The notes: generated by a model from the sequence alone, not told the origin. DNA of 64,000 nucleotides from Actimicrobium sp047621345 (GCA_047621345.1 JBLHLW010000014.1:10946-74945); one strand, 5' to 3'; counted from the stretch's first letter, positions 8,599 to 17,680 are shown. A program made the numbers and translations.

Positions 8599-9777
8599 AT
8601 GACCGCCCTCCTCACCCCCGCACCGCTCTCAGACACCACCCCTTATTTCACGCAGGATCACGCCATGCTGCGCGACACACTGCAGCGCTTTATTCGCGAC
8701 CGCGTCCTGCCTTTTGCTGATCAATGGGAAATCGATGGCTCTGTCCCGCGCATGGTCTTGCAGGAAATGGGCGCGCTGGGCCTGCTCGGTATTCGGTATG
8801 ACGAACAGTTTGGTGGCAGCCAGCTAGACACCCTGGCCACGGTCGTCCTGGCCGAAGAATTGGGACGCTCGACCTATGGCGGCTTTGCGGTGACGGTGCT
8901 GGTGCATACCGATATGGCGTCACCGCACCTGCATCACGCCGGCACGCCGGCACAGCGTGAAAAATATTTACCTGACATCATCGCTGGCAAAAAAATCGCT
9001 GCCGTCGCCATGACCGAATCCGACGCAGGCTCCGACCTGGCCGGCATGAAGACCACCGCCCGCCGTGAAGGCGATGACTATGTGCTCAATGGCGCCAAGA
9101 TGTACATCACCAATGGCGTGTTTGGCGATGTCTTTTTTGTCGCCGCCAAAACAGGCGGGCCGGGAGCCGGGCACAAGGCTATTTCCATGTTCATCGTCGA
9201 GAAAGACACGCCGGGATTCTCGGTAGCCAGGCCGCTAAAAAAGCACGGCTGGCTGTCGTCGGATACGGCAGAACTGGTCTTCGACGAATGCCGTATCCCC
9301 GCCAGCAACCTGCTCGGCGAAGAAAATCGCGGCTTCTATTCGCTGATGAAAAATCTGCAAAACGAACGCATCGTACTTGCCGCGCAGGCCATGGGCGAAG
9401 CCAGTAAAGCCATCGAACTGACGCTGCAATGGGTGACGCAGCGCAAAGCATTCGGTGCCACGCTGTGGGATAAACAAGCCATCCGTCATCGCTTGGCAAT
9501 GCATTGCGCAAAAATCGAAGCAGCGCGCCAGTTGATCTACAACACAGCGTGGCGTGATACGCAGGGCCACATGCTGACCAAGGAAGTCTCGATGATCAAG
9601 GCGCTATGCGGTGAACTCGTCAATGAAGTCATGTATGACTGTGTGCAATTTCACGGGGGGATGGGTTATATGCGCGAAGCCACCATCGAACGCATGTCGC
9701 GCGACGCGCGCATTCATGCCATTGGCGGTGGCGCGACCGAAGTCATGCTGGATGAAATTGCCAAGAAGCTCGTCTGA
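8599..9777 (+). CDS. Acyl-CoA dehydrogenase
   Basis: 392 residues from the ATG at 8599, chosen because CCGGAG stands six bases upstream; an in-frame ATG at 8560 lacks this. The flavin/substrate signature VAMTESDAGSDLAGMKTT and the C-terminal QFHGGMGYMREATIERMSRDAR segment place it in the FAD-dependent acyl-CoA dehydrogenase family. It would introduce the alpha-beta double bond in an acyl-CoA and pass electrons to ETF. It is divergent from the ligase-transporter operon and followed by a CoA transferase gene and a TetR gene, so it probably acts on the acyl-CoA made by that operon. Confidence 0.9.
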   Translation: MTALLTPAPLSDTTPYFTQDHAMLRDTLQRFIRDRVLPFADQWEIDGSVPRMVLQEMGALGLLGIRYDEQFGGSQLDTLATVVLAEELGRSTYGGFAVTVLVHTDMASPHLHHAGTPAQREKYLPDIIAGKKIAAVAMTESDAGSDLAGMKTTARREGDDYVLNGAKMYITNGVFGDVFFVAAKTGGPGAGHKAISMFIVEKDTPGFSVARPLKKHGWLSSDTAELVFDECRIPASNLLGEENRGFYSLMKNLQNERIVLAAQAMGEASKAIELTLQWVTQRKAFGATLWDKQAIRHRLAMHCAKIEAARQLIYNTAWRDTQGHMLTKEVSMIKALCGELVNEVMYDCVQFHGGMGYMREATIERMSRDARIHAIGGGATEVMLDEIAKKLV

Positions 9778-9823
9778 GGCGATCATTCCGGTACTTGTTC
9801 AACCCACTGAAAACCATCTGCCC

Positions 9824-10888
9824 ATGCCGATCAACCCGGACCACCCAACCGCCAACACGAAACCCGGCCCGCTTGCGGGAACAACGATTATTGAGTTGGC
9901 GGCAATCGGCCCTGTGCCGTTTGCCACGCATTTCCTGCAGCAATTGGGAGCGCATGTCATCGTGGTCGATTCACCGATCAATCGCGGGCTGGGATTACCG
10001 CTAGCTGCCGATTTTGATTATCTGGCCAGCGACAAACAACACGTTACGATCGACCTCAAGGCCAATGACGGACCGGCACAACTTTTCGACCTCTTGCGCC
10101 ACGCCGACGTGCTGATCGAAGGCTTCCGACCCGGCACGCTGGAGCGCCTGTCGCTGTCGCCTGCCGCGATGCATGCTGCATTCCCCTCCCTGATTATCGG
10201 GCGATGCAGCGGCTGGGGCAGTCACTCCGTGCGGGCTGGCACGGCCGGTCATGACATCAATTATCTGGCGCTCTCGGGGGCACTGGCAGCGATTGGCCCG
10301 GCCAACAAACCGATCCCGCCACTCAATCTGATTGCCGACTTTGGCGGCGCCGGCATGCATCTGGTCACCGGCATCCTGGCGGCCCTGCTCGGCCGCAGCA
10401 AAGATGGCAACGGCACCGTCGTCGAAACCAGTATTTATCAGGGCACGACATCACTGATGACGATGATCTATGGACTCGCCGACGCCGGGCAATGGCATCC
10501 TGAAAGAGAATCCAACATCCTCGATGGCGGCGCGCCTTATTACTGCTGCTATGAAACGTCCGATGCGCGCTGGATGGCAGTCGGCGCCATCGAACGCAAA
10601 TTTTTTACTGCGTTTGTTCGCCAGATTGGCGCCGACGAAATCGACCTTGATCGACAAAATGATCAAAGCTACTGGCCTGAAATGCGGCATCTCATCGCAG
10701 ATAAAATAAAGCAGCGCACCCGTCAGGCATGGGACCTTATTTTTCGGGACACCGATTGTTGCTGTACGCCTGTACTGGAAATGGATGAAGCCAGAACCCA
10801 TGAAACAACCCTGTCGTCATTCAATGGGGCTATTCCAAACAATCCCATTTCTTTCATTGAAAGGGTGACGTCTACTGATAAGCCTTAA
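9824..10888 (+). CDS. CaiB/BaiF family CoA transferase (alpha-methylacyl-CoA racemase-like)
   Basis: 354 residues from the ATG at 9824. Family marks are ELAAIGPVPFATHFLQQLGA at the start, the DVLIEGFRPGTLERL segment, the His-Asp region AGHDINYLALSGAL, and NLIADFGGAG followed by a GGAPYYCCYETSD segment, which contains the His, Asp and Glu positions used by alpha-methylacyl-CoA racemase. The protein could be a racemase of 2-methylacyl-CoA or a CoA transferase. It is 46 bases after the acyl-CoA dehydrogenase gene. No good ribosome site is visible and the C-terminus is slightly short with AT-richer DNA, so the end may be diverging. Confidence 0.85.
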   Translation: MPINPDHPTANTKPGPLAGTTIIELAAIGPVPFATHFLQQLGAHVIVVDSPINRGLGLPLAADFDYLASDKQHVTIDLKANDGPAQLFDLLRHADVLIEGFRPGTLERLSLSPAAMHAAFPSLIIGRCSGWGSHSVRAGTAGHDINYLALSGALAAIGPANKPIPPLNLIADFGGAGMHLVTGILAALLGRSKDGNGTVVETSIYQGTTSLMTMIYGLADAGQWHPERESNILDGGAPYYCCYETSDARWMAVGAIERKFFTAFVRQIGADEIDLDRQNDQSYWPEMRHLIADKIKQRTRQAWDLIFRDTDCCCTPVLEMDEARTHETTLSSFNGAIPNNPISFIERVTSTDKP

Positions 10889-10935
10889 AAACCAACCACT
10901 TATTTTCATATTTAATATTAATTAATAATAATAAA

Positions 10936-11565
10936 ATGTCTGACGAAATTGAGATCACCAAAAACAATCCGATCACGGATAAAACGGCTCCTCTCACCGG
11001 AAGAGCGCTCATTCTTGATACTGCAGCGACGTTATTCAGGAACAAAGGTTTTGCAGCGACCTCGTTAAGGGATATCGCTACTACAGCCAATATGAAAGCT
11101 GGCAGCTTGTATTACTATTTTGAATCCAAAGATGCCATTGTCGCCGAAGTCTTGCGTATCGGAGTTGCGCATGTTTTTGATCAAGTAAAAATTTCAGTCG
11201 ACGCACTCGGCGCGAATGCTAGCTCCAGAGAGTTAATCGGCACAGCGGTATCGGCACATTTAAATGCATTACTGCACACGCAAAATTTTACGTCTGCCAA
11301 TATCCGGATATTCGGGCAAGTATCTGATGAAATAAAACGAAATCACATTCCGCTACGTAAAGAATACGAGCAGTTCTGGGCAGAGTTGCTGAATCGTTGC
11401 AATCGGGATTTAAACCAGAAACGCAATTTGCACTTGGTACGATTTTTTATTATTGGCGCGATGAATGCGACGCTGGAATGGTTTCAACCGGGCAAAGCTA
11501 GCATTTCGGATATCGCCTCGGAATTAACAGCGTTACTACTCGACGGCGTACTGAAAAAAGAATAA
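10936..11565 (+). CDS. TetR family transcriptional regulator
   Basis: 209 residues. The N-terminal domain is a standard TetR helix-turn-helix: ILDTAATLFRNKGFAATSLR, then DIATTANMKAGSLYYYFESK. The C-terminal ligand domain is not diagnostic. The DNA is noticeably more AT-rich than the two preceding genes, with little ribosome-site signal before the ATG. As the third gene after the acyl-CoA dehydrogenase it is a good candidate for repressing the divergent ligase/transporter and dehydrogenase promoters; this is inferred from position. Confidence 0.85.
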   Translation: MSDEIEITKNNPITDKTAPLTGRALILDTAATLFRNKGFAATSLRDIATTANMKAGSLYYYFESKDAIVAEVLRIGVAHVFDQVKISVDALGANASSRELIGTAVSAHLNALLHTQNFTSANIRIFGQVSDEIKRNHIPLRKEYEQFWAELLNRCNRDLNQKRNLHLVRFFIIGAMNATLEWFQPGKASISDIASELTALLLDGVLKKE

Positions 11566-11652
11566 AAACGCAGCGGTATTGCGCTGGCCTGGTAGTGCGT
11601 CATAGCGCAATATCCATCAGAATGGACACGAAACGAACCGGCTCCTGATAGG

Positions 11653-12915
11653 TCATTTAGGTAGCTTTGCAAATTTTTTATAGACATCGCGCGCTTCGTC
11701 AAATGACGAACGGCGATAGGTTGCCTCCGGCATTTCATCGGCCCATTTTTCATTACCAAAGAACTGAAACCCGCTGTTCTTGATGTCCTTGTAAATCTCG
11801 ACGGCCTCATCCTTATTGCGCGCCATGGCAACACCACCAAACGGTCCCACCCGTCTCGGTAAAAAAATCACGTTTGGATAATTATCAGCAGTGACGGTAT
11901 AAGGATTCTGTGTATCTGCACCATGCTGAACAATCTCGTTGGAAACAGTGCGCCCTAAGGCATTGTTTATATCGAGTATAAATGCATTCAGCCGTGGCGA
12001 GATCACTCCCCGATCGAGCTCCGATTCGACGTCATCAATGGTGATCGGTAGCGGCGTTGATTTTGCCGCGCAGATATCGCCGGTTGAAGGGGGCATTGTA
12101 CTCATCAGTGGCATTTCAGCACGATTATCGAGCAAGCCGCGCAATAACTCTTCCGCTAGTGCCCTGCCAGCGATAAGGGATGATTTGTAATTATCCCGGT
12201 CGTCCATTCGTTCAAGCGGTACGGCGAACAACAGCAAATCATAATCAGCGGTCAACGCTCGTGCTGGCTGATTATCTTGACCGACAGTGGCTAGCACTTG
12301 CACTGGTTTTCCCTTATAAAAAATTGCATACTCGGACGCCCGATTACGATTAACTAATTTACCATTAAAGGTATATTCCAGATTATTTTTTTTAGCATGC
12401 AGGGAAATCCCGGCTGCACCAACTTCACCTTTTTTAGTGATTACTTTCATCTCAATCAAGGTATCCAGCCGCTCTTGATTAATTACTAAAGGCAAGCTAG
12501 TAGCGTATCCATTTTTAATGCAAGCATCGATTTCTGAATCCATTAACTCTATAGCCTCCGACTCACCAACCAACTTGCTAAAGGCTTGCTGTACAGGAAT
12601 AAAGCCAGCCATGGGTCCCCAATCTGCGCTTTTTCCCTTGATGTTGAGACCTTTGGTTGGATAACCTTGAGCAAGCAATTGCGTCGCTAACGGATTAACT
12701 GGGCGAATGCCGAATACGACATTACAATCTTCTGCCAGATCAGAGAGTATGGACACGTGGCTATCCACAATCCCATGCTCGCTACTGCGAGCGCGCACTG
12801 CATTAACGCCGCGCACTATTTGATTGTGCAAGACGTTCTGCACATCGACCTGCGATTGCGGTTCTGAATTCGAGCGCATCAGAGAGCGGTATTTTCCTGC
12901 CGACTTGTTCATCAT
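11653..12915 (-). CDS. ExoY/edema factor-like nucleotidyl cyclase, candidate type III effector
   Basis: 420 residues, AT-richer than the core genes. It matches the bacterial toxin nucleotidyl cyclases (anthrax edema factor, CyaA, ExoY). FGIRPVNPLATQLL (Arg71) is followed by YPTKGLNIKGKSADWGPMAG with Lys88 and Lys95. LTADYDLLLFA carries the metal-binding Asp224 and Asp226. IVQHGADTQNP has His331 and Asn337, spaced as in edema factor (H577, N583). The His of edema factor (H351) is Lys93 here, as in ExoY from memory. It also shares the ExoY-like ISPR...LGR and NYPNVIFLPRR stretches. There is no cleavable signal and no toxin translocation domain, so delivery by a type III system is likely. It is preceded by a perfect hrp box. 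By analogy with ExoY, it may make cGMP/cUMP or cAMP in a host cell after activation by a host factor such as actin. Confidence 0.85.
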   Translation of the reverse strand: MMNKSAGKYRSLMRSNSEPQSQVDVQNVLHNQIVRGVNAVRARSSEHGIVDSHVSILSDLAEDCNVVFGIRPVNPLATQLLAQGYPTKGLNIKGKSADWGPMAGFIPVQQAFSKLVGESEAIELMDSEIDACIKNGYATSLPLVINQERLDTLIEMKVITKKGEVGAAGISLHAKKNNLEYTFNGKLVNRNRASEYAIFYKGKPVQVLATVGQDNQPARALTADYDLLLFAVPLERMDDRDNYKSSLIAGRALAEELLRGLLDNRAEMPLMSTMPPSTGDICAAKSTPLPITIDDVESELDRGVISPRLNAFILDINNALGRTVSNEIVQHGADTQNPYTVTADNYPNVIFLPRRVGPFGGVAMARNKDEAVEIYKDIKNSGFQFFGNEKWADEMPEATYRRSSFDEARDVYKKFAKLPK

Positions 12916-13063
12916 GGGTAACTTGCCTTTTTTTTCATAAAAAATATTTTATTATTTATAGCGTTTTCACATGCATTTATTTACACAAAATTATTGACGA
13001 TATAAAAAAATATCATTTATTAATGCAAAGGCATTTCCAATCAAGTCGACGATTGATTTTTAA

Positions 13064-13091
13064 TCTGTGGCAAGGAAGTAATTATGGTTCC
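13064..13091 (-). promoter_or_regulatory. Perfect hrp box (HrpL-type promoter) for the ExoY-like gene
   Basis: On the minus strand the sequence reads GGAACC (13091-13086), 15 bases, then CCACAGA (13070-13064). This is an exact match to the HrpL consensus GGAACC-N15/16-CCACNNA. It points at the ExoY-like gene, with an AT-rich leader of about 148 bases before the ATG. It sits directly beside the hsdM remnant. Confidence 0.8.
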
Positions 13092-13785
13092 TTATTGGCA
13101 TTTCGTTGTACACAACTCCGCCTCAGAAATGGCGGTAACCTTGCCTGACACGCGCCTGGCATAGCGCCGAATATTGAGGTTGTAGTCGTCCTCGGCAATC
13201 TCGCCAAGGGTGACGTCTTTGGCGTAGCGCATGATGGCGGCGAAATGCTCGAGGGCGGCGAGGATTTTTTCGCTGTCTTGCGCACGCAGGGTGTTCTGGT
13301 TTTTACCTTCGGCAAAACGGAGTTCGCCATTGATGAACAGCACCTTGCGTTTGTGCTCGGCGGGTTTGCGTTTGTTGAGGATTAGCAAGCGAGCCGGAAT
13401 GCCGGTGCCGTAAACCAGACCCGCTGGCAAGCCGATCACGGCTTCAAGCAAATCGTCGTGCAGGGAGCCTTTTCGCTAGCTCCGCGAAATAGCACACGAT
13501 GTGGCATGACCACGCAGTGCATGCCGTCTTTGTCGAGCGAGGCAATCTGTGCGACACAAACGCGAGGTCGCCCGCATCCTTGTGCGCTATCCAGTGTGCG
13601 CATGCCGACCTGCGGGTTCAGTAGCGCCACCATCTTTGCAAGACCTCGCTGTGGGTACAGAACTCGCCGGCTTTTTTGCCGGCCGAGTCGGCAAACATTT
13701 TGATCAGGTTTTCAGACGCGGTACCCAGCAAGTCGGTCGAGGCAAAGTCGCTATTGCGCACCCGGTGCTTGCCGAAATGGGATGT
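13092..13785 (-). pseudogene. Remnant of a type I restriction-modification methylase (HsdM)
   Basis: Pieces of one methylase appear in different frames. HFGKHRVRNSDFASTDLLG followed by FADSAGKKAGEF lies near 13640-13785. VALLNPQVGMRTLDSAQGCG (a decayed DPxCGSGG motif region) lies near 13575-13633. LEAVIGLPAGLVYGTGIPAR and the terminal NLNIRRYA stretch lie at 13092-13451. The catalytic NPPF-type motif is lost and at least two frameshifts or deletions separate the pieces. No hsdR or hsdS is nearby. It is debris of a horizontally acquired locus next to the ExoY-like gene. Confidence 0.8.
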
Positions 13786-13830
13786 CAATGGAGTGCTGGC
13801 ATGACATTGCGAGAGCGCGCTGGCAGATCG

Positions 13831-14040
13831 TTAAAGCAGGCCAAGCGTGTCGAGCGCACTGGATAACTCGGTTGTGAAGAGCAGGGCCATGCCGTCCTCC
13901 CGACCATTGATCAGCACAAACGGCGTGCCGTCCGCGCTGGTGCCACGGTGGGCAATCTCGATACCCTCCTCGGTGCTGGTTTCGGTGATTGTTGCGGTAG
14001 CGAGGAAGTCGGCCGCTTCTTGTTTGGAGAGTGATTTCAT
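13831..14040 (-). CDS. Small uncharacterised protein (69 aa), intact copy of a duplicated gene
   Basis: 69 residues from the ATG at 14040, beginning MKSLSKQEAADFLATATI and ending DTLGLL. It is acidic and soluble with no signal peptide or membrane segment. I do not recognise a family. Its reality is supported by a second, decayed copy at 14690-14888 that keeps the same frame over most of its length and by conservative substitutions between the copies. The repeated unit continues about 70 bases upstream of the start. Function unknown. Confidence 0.6.
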   Translation of the reverse strand: MKSLSKQEAADFLATATITETSTEEGIEIAHRGTSADGTPFVLINGREDGMALLFTTELSSALDTLGLL

Positions 14041-14247
14041 GGGGTTTCTGGGATTGATCATTGCGGACAAAGTAACGTGAACCGACCGGCTTGGCATCTC
14101 GCAGGGTGGGCACGGGGGTACCGTGCTCACCCAACCAGACTCGCCGATGGGTTAGCCAATCGCTATAGGTTTGCAATAACCGGATGGCATTGCACCGAAT
14201 GATCCGTTGGCGGTGCAATGCCCTGCCGTTATTCGACCCTACGATGG

Positions 14248-14505
14248 TTACTTGGATTTGACGTAAGTAGTTCGACCACCCTCTTTCACACAGGTACCCT
14301 TGGCAACATATTTCCACTCCGAAGCGCCACCGCTAGACTTCGCCTGACCGGCGCAGGAATGCACACCGGCTGCATCGGCGCAATCATTTTGTCCTGCCTT
14401 GGCAATGCCGTAGCACTTCTCTTTGCCCGCAGGGGCAGCCGTAGCGACAGACGTGGCGGCAAGACCTGCCAAGGCGGTCGCGATCAGGATCAGACGTTTG
14501 CTCAT
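14248..14505 (-). CDS. DUF2282 family small protein (bufferin precursor-like, BufA1 type)
   Basis: 85 residues with an N-terminal signal or hydrophobic segment (residues 4-24, ending ATAAPAG). Four cysteines (31, 42, 51, 72) sit in the family pattern KCYG, DC, HSC and GTCVK. DUF2282 proteins are predicted small secreted precursors. Some are now known as bufferins, modified by a DUF692 enzyme with a DUF2063 partner and involved in copper handling. Neither partner gene is in this window, so this is an orphan or is served in trans. GGAG precedes the ATG. The gene is bracketed by the two copies of a duplicated 290-bp segment. Confidence 0.8.
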   Translation of the reverse strand: MSKRLILIATALAGLAATSVATAAPAGKEKCYGIAKAGQNDCADAAGVHSCAGQAKSSGGASEWKYVAKGTCVKEGGRTTYVKSK

Positions 14506-14689
14506 GCTTATTCTCCAAAAAAGGAACCGGCCCGGTGAAATCCGGCCCGGAAGGACCTAACAAATCGCCGTAACCGGGATTGCAAGCCCGGATCAGCGAC
14601 CATGGAAATCAACAGATTACAGCAGACGATCAAGCAGGCGCTTAATTTCAAGCGATGAGCTGTGAGGGTCAGGCTTGATGATGTTTCCA

Positions 14690-14888
14690 TCAGAGCAGGC
14701 CAAGCGTGTCGAGCGCGCTTGATAACTCGGTCGTGAAGAGCATCGCCATACCGTCATCCCTGCCATTGATCAGCACAAACGGCGCGCCGTCCACGGTGGG
14801 CAATCTCGATGCCTTCCTCGGTGCTGGTTTCGGTCGTTATTGCGGTAGCGAGGAAGTCGGCCACTTCTTGCTTGGAGAAAGATTTCAC
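14690..14888 (-). pseudogene. Decayed second copy of the 69-aa gene
   Basis: It starts at GTG (14888) with VKSFSKQEVADFLATAITTE, closely matching the intact copy at 13831-14040. An 11-base deletion relative to that copy (after the GCGCCGTCC stretch near 14790) shifts the frame, so translation ends early. The original stop (14690) is still recognisable. Downstream and upstream flanks are also shared. Confidence 0.7.
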
Positions 14889-15150
14889 AGGGCTTCTCCG
14901 ATTAATCATTGCGGGTAAAGTGACGTGAAGCGATCGGCTTGCCATCTCGCAGGGTGGAGTAACCGCAGGACATTGCACCCCACGATGCTGCTGAAAGATT
15001 AAGCACAGCGGTATGGGCACGGCCGTATGGTGCCCACCCGAATGATCCTGTGAATGACCGGAATTGGCGAGCTCTTATGCTCACCCTACGAAACTGGATT
15101 CCTCGGACAACAGATCTGACCCGCAATTTTTCCAGCGCAATCCCTAAAAA

Positions 15151-15185
15151 AAAACCCGCATGGCTTTGGGCCGTGCGGGTTTTTA
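15151..15185 (-). terminator. Rho-independent terminator after tRNA-Ser
   Basis: A 10-bp stem, CCCGCATGGC paired with GCCGTGCGGG (one wobble), with a five-base loop is flanked by A-runs and T-runs on both sides, so it can work in both directions. It lies just downstream of the minus-strand tRNA-Ser. Confidence 0.8.
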
Positions 15186-15192
15186 TTTTTTC

Positions 15193-15283
15193 TGGCGGAG
15201 AGACGGGGATTCGAACCCCGGATAGGCTATAAACCTATACACGCTTTCCAGGCGTGCGACTTCAACCGCTCATCCATCTCTCC
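15193..15283 (-). tRNA. tRNA-Ser (anticodon GGA)
   Basis: 91 bases including an encoded CCA. The minus strand starts GGAGAGATGGATGAGCGG. The anticodon loop CCTGGAAAG gives GGA (forward bases 15247-15249 read tcc). There is a long variable arm as expected for a class II tRNA, a GGTTCGAATCC T-loop, and an acceptor stem closing with CTCTCCGCCA. Confidence 0.95.
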
Positions 15284-15631
15284 TGCATTACGTTCACCGA
15301 ACCCAACGTCCGTTCAGCGAAGCGCCGAAGTATAGCAATAAATCGGCTTCCAACACGAGAATCAGCAGTCGATTTCTGCTTCCTTGCAAAATAAAACGTG
15401 ATCATCGGTTTGATATGACCGGGCCATGCTCCAACACCCTCGCCTCAAATTCCGCTAACGCTAAGCCGTGACGACGCGATCTGGGAGGGTGGGCACGGCA
15501 TTTCGTGCCCACGCGCGCGACCGGCAATTTTTGCCAATGCCGGACGTTCTCAAGCGCGCACGCGTGGACACGATACCGCTGTGCCCACCCTACGAGTGCA
15601 AGCCTTCCGAAAGCGCTCCAGGCTGATCGCC
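15284..15631. other. Intergenic stretch with degenerate GTGGGCAC repeats
   Basis: No gene is visible. Two degenerate copies of the recurring gggTGGGCAC...GTGCCCAc hairpin repeat lie at about 15487-15515 and 15560-15597. They resemble copies at 14100, 33650, 34640, 43790 and 61155. Confidence 0.6.
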
Positions 15632-17614
15632 TTATTGCGCTTCTTTCAACTGCTCCAGAATGGCCGGATTTTCCAGTGTCGAGATGTCCTGCGTTATTTC
15701 CTCGCCCTTGGCGAGCAAGCGCAACAGACGGCGCATGATTTTGCCGGAACGGGTTTTTGGCAGGTTGTCGCCAAAACGGATTTCCTTTGGCTTGGCGATC
15801 GGACCGATTTCCTTGGCAACCCAGTCACGCAATTCCTTGGCGATCTGCTTGGCCTCATCACCCGTCGGACGCGAACGCTTGAGTACAACAAAAGCGCAAA
15901 TTGATTCGCCCGTGGTGTCGTCCGGTTTGCCGACGACGGCGGCTTCGGCCACCAGTGAATGCGCCACCAGCGCGGATTCGATTTCCATCGTCCCCATGCG
16001 GTGACCTGAGACATTAAGCACGTCGTCAATCCGGCCAGTGATCGTGAAATAGCCGGTGTCGGCATTGCGCACTGCGCCATCGCCAGCGAGGTAAGTCGTA
16101 CCACCCAGCTCTTCAGGGAAATAGCTTTTCTTGAAGCGCTCGGGATCGTTCCAGATCGTGCGGATCATCGATGGCCATGGACGCTTGACGACCAGGATAC
16201 CGCCCTGCCCGTTGGGCAAGTCAGTACCGGTTTCATCGACGATGGCAGCGGTAATGCCCGGCAGCGGCAGCGTGCAGGAACCCGGCACCATCGGTGTCGC
16301 GCCCGGCAGTGGCGTGATCATGTGGCCGCCGGTTTCGGTTTGCCAGAAGGTGTCAACGATCGGGCAATTTTCGCGGCCGATGTTTTTGTAATACCACATC
16401 CAGGCTTCCGGATTGATCGGCTCGCCGACCGAACCGAGCAGACGCAGGCTGCTCAGGTCATAGCGGTCAGGATGGATTTTTTCATCGGCATCGGCCGCTT
16501 TGATCAGTGAGCGGATTGCGGTTGGCGCCGTGTAAAAAATAGTCGCTTTGTGGCGCGCAATCATGTCCCAGAAACGACCGGCATTCGGGAAGGTTGGAAT
16601 ACCTTCGAAGACGATTTCGGTCGCACCGACAGCCAGCGGGCCGTAAGCAATATAGGTGTGGCCGGTGACCCAGCCGATGTCGGCAGTACACCAGAAAATA
16701 TCGTCGGGCTTGATGTCGAAGGTCCATTTCATTGTCAGCATGGCCCACAGCAGATAACCGCCGGAGGAATGCTGGACGCCTTTTGGCGTACCGGTCGAAC
16801 CGGACGTGTACAAGATGAACAGCGGATGTTCGGCGCTGACCCATTCTGGCTCGCAGACGTCGGATTGTTTGGCGACCAGTGCGCTCATGACAACGTCACG
16901 ATCCGCGATCATGGCGACATCAGCGTTGGTACGCTGATAGACAACAACATGGCGCACCGCTTCGCAGCCGCCGAGTGCGAGTGCTTCGTCGACGATGGCT
17001 TTCAATGGCAGGTTCTTGCCACCGCGGACTTGCTGGTCGGCGGTGATGACGGCGACGGCGCCAGCATCGATGATGCGGTCTTGCAGCGACTTGGCGCTGA
17101 AACCGCCAAAGACGACCGAGTGCGTGGCACCAATCCGGGCGCACGCCTGCATCGCGACGATGCCTTCCACTGACATCGGCATATAGATGACAACACGGTC
17201 GCTCTTTTTGATGCCCAGGGATTTCAGGCCGTTGGCAAATTTGCAGACTTGCTGGTGCAGTTCGCGATAGGTGACTCGGGTGACCGTGCCGTCATCGGCT
17301 TCGAAGATCACCGCTTGCTTGTCGGCGTTGCCATTTTCCAGATTACGGTCCAGACAGTTGTAGCTGACATTGAGCAAGCCATCTTCAAACCATTTGTAGA
17401 ACGGCGCATCGGATTCGTCGAGGGTGGTGGTGAACGGCTTTTTCCACGACAGGTTGTCGCGGGCCAAGTTGGCCCAGAAACCTTCATAGTCCTGCTCGGC
17501 ATCGGCACACATGGCGTTGTAAGCGTCCATGCCGGAAATGGTAGCGGCTTCCTTGAATGCATCGGAGGGATTGAAGATGCGCGTTTCCTGCTTGAGTGTC
17601 TCGATACCAGCCAT
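15632..17614 (-). CDS. acs: Acetyl-CoA synthetase (AMP-forming)
   Basis: 660 residues from the ATG at 17614, chosen because GGAG lies eight bases upstream and the protein then has the usual Acs length. Motifs: YTSGSTGTPKG (adenylation loop), WWQTETG-type FWQTETGGHMITPLPG, the hinge GRIDDVLNVSGHRMGTMEIE, and the C-terminal PKTRSGKIMRRLLR with the acetylatable catalytic lysine. It converts acetate, ATP and CoA to acetyl-CoA. It is divergent from the YqhA-like gene. Confidence 0.95.
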   Translation of the reverse strand: MAGIETLKQETRIFNPSDAFKEAATISGMDAYNAMCADAEQDYEGFWANLARDNLSWKKPFTTTLDESDAPFYKWFEDGLLNVSYNCLDRNLENGNADKQAVIFEADDGTVTRVTYRELHQQVCKFANGLKSLGIKKSDRVVIYMPMSVEGIVAMQACARIGATHSVVFGGFSAKSLQDRIIDAGAVAVITADQQVRGGKNLPLKAIVDEALALGGCEAVRHVVVYQRTNADVAMIADRDVVMSALVAKQSDVCEPEWVSAEHPLFILYTSGSTGTPKGVQHSSGGYLLWAMLTMKWTFDIKPDDIFWCTADIGWVTGHTYIAYGPLAVGATEIVFEGIPTFPNAGRFWDMIARHKATIFYTAPTAIRSLIKAADADEKIHPDRYDLSSLRLLGSVGEPINPEAWMWYYKNIGRENCPIVDTFWQTETGGHMITPLPGATPMVPGSCTLPLPGITAAIVDETGTDLPNGQGGILVVKRPWPSMIRTIWNDPERFKKSYFPEELGGTTYLAGDGAVRNADTGYFTITGRIDDVLNVSGHRMGTMEIESALVAHSLVAEAAVVGKPDDTTGESICAFVVLKRSRPTGDEAKQIAKELRDWVAKEIGPIAKPKEIRFGDNLPKTRSGKIMRRLLRLLAKGEEITQDISTLENPAILEQLKEAQ

Positions 17615-17680
17615 TGCTTGTCTCCTAATTGAAAGAATTTGTTTGCGTAAAAGATAAGCGGTCACTCTTACTTCAGCCTT

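Noticed and set aside
11575..11614. Terminator after the TetR gene (GGTATTGCGC...GCGCAATATCC)
   Set aside because: The arms are separated by about 20 bases and no T-run follows, so it was not listed as a feature.
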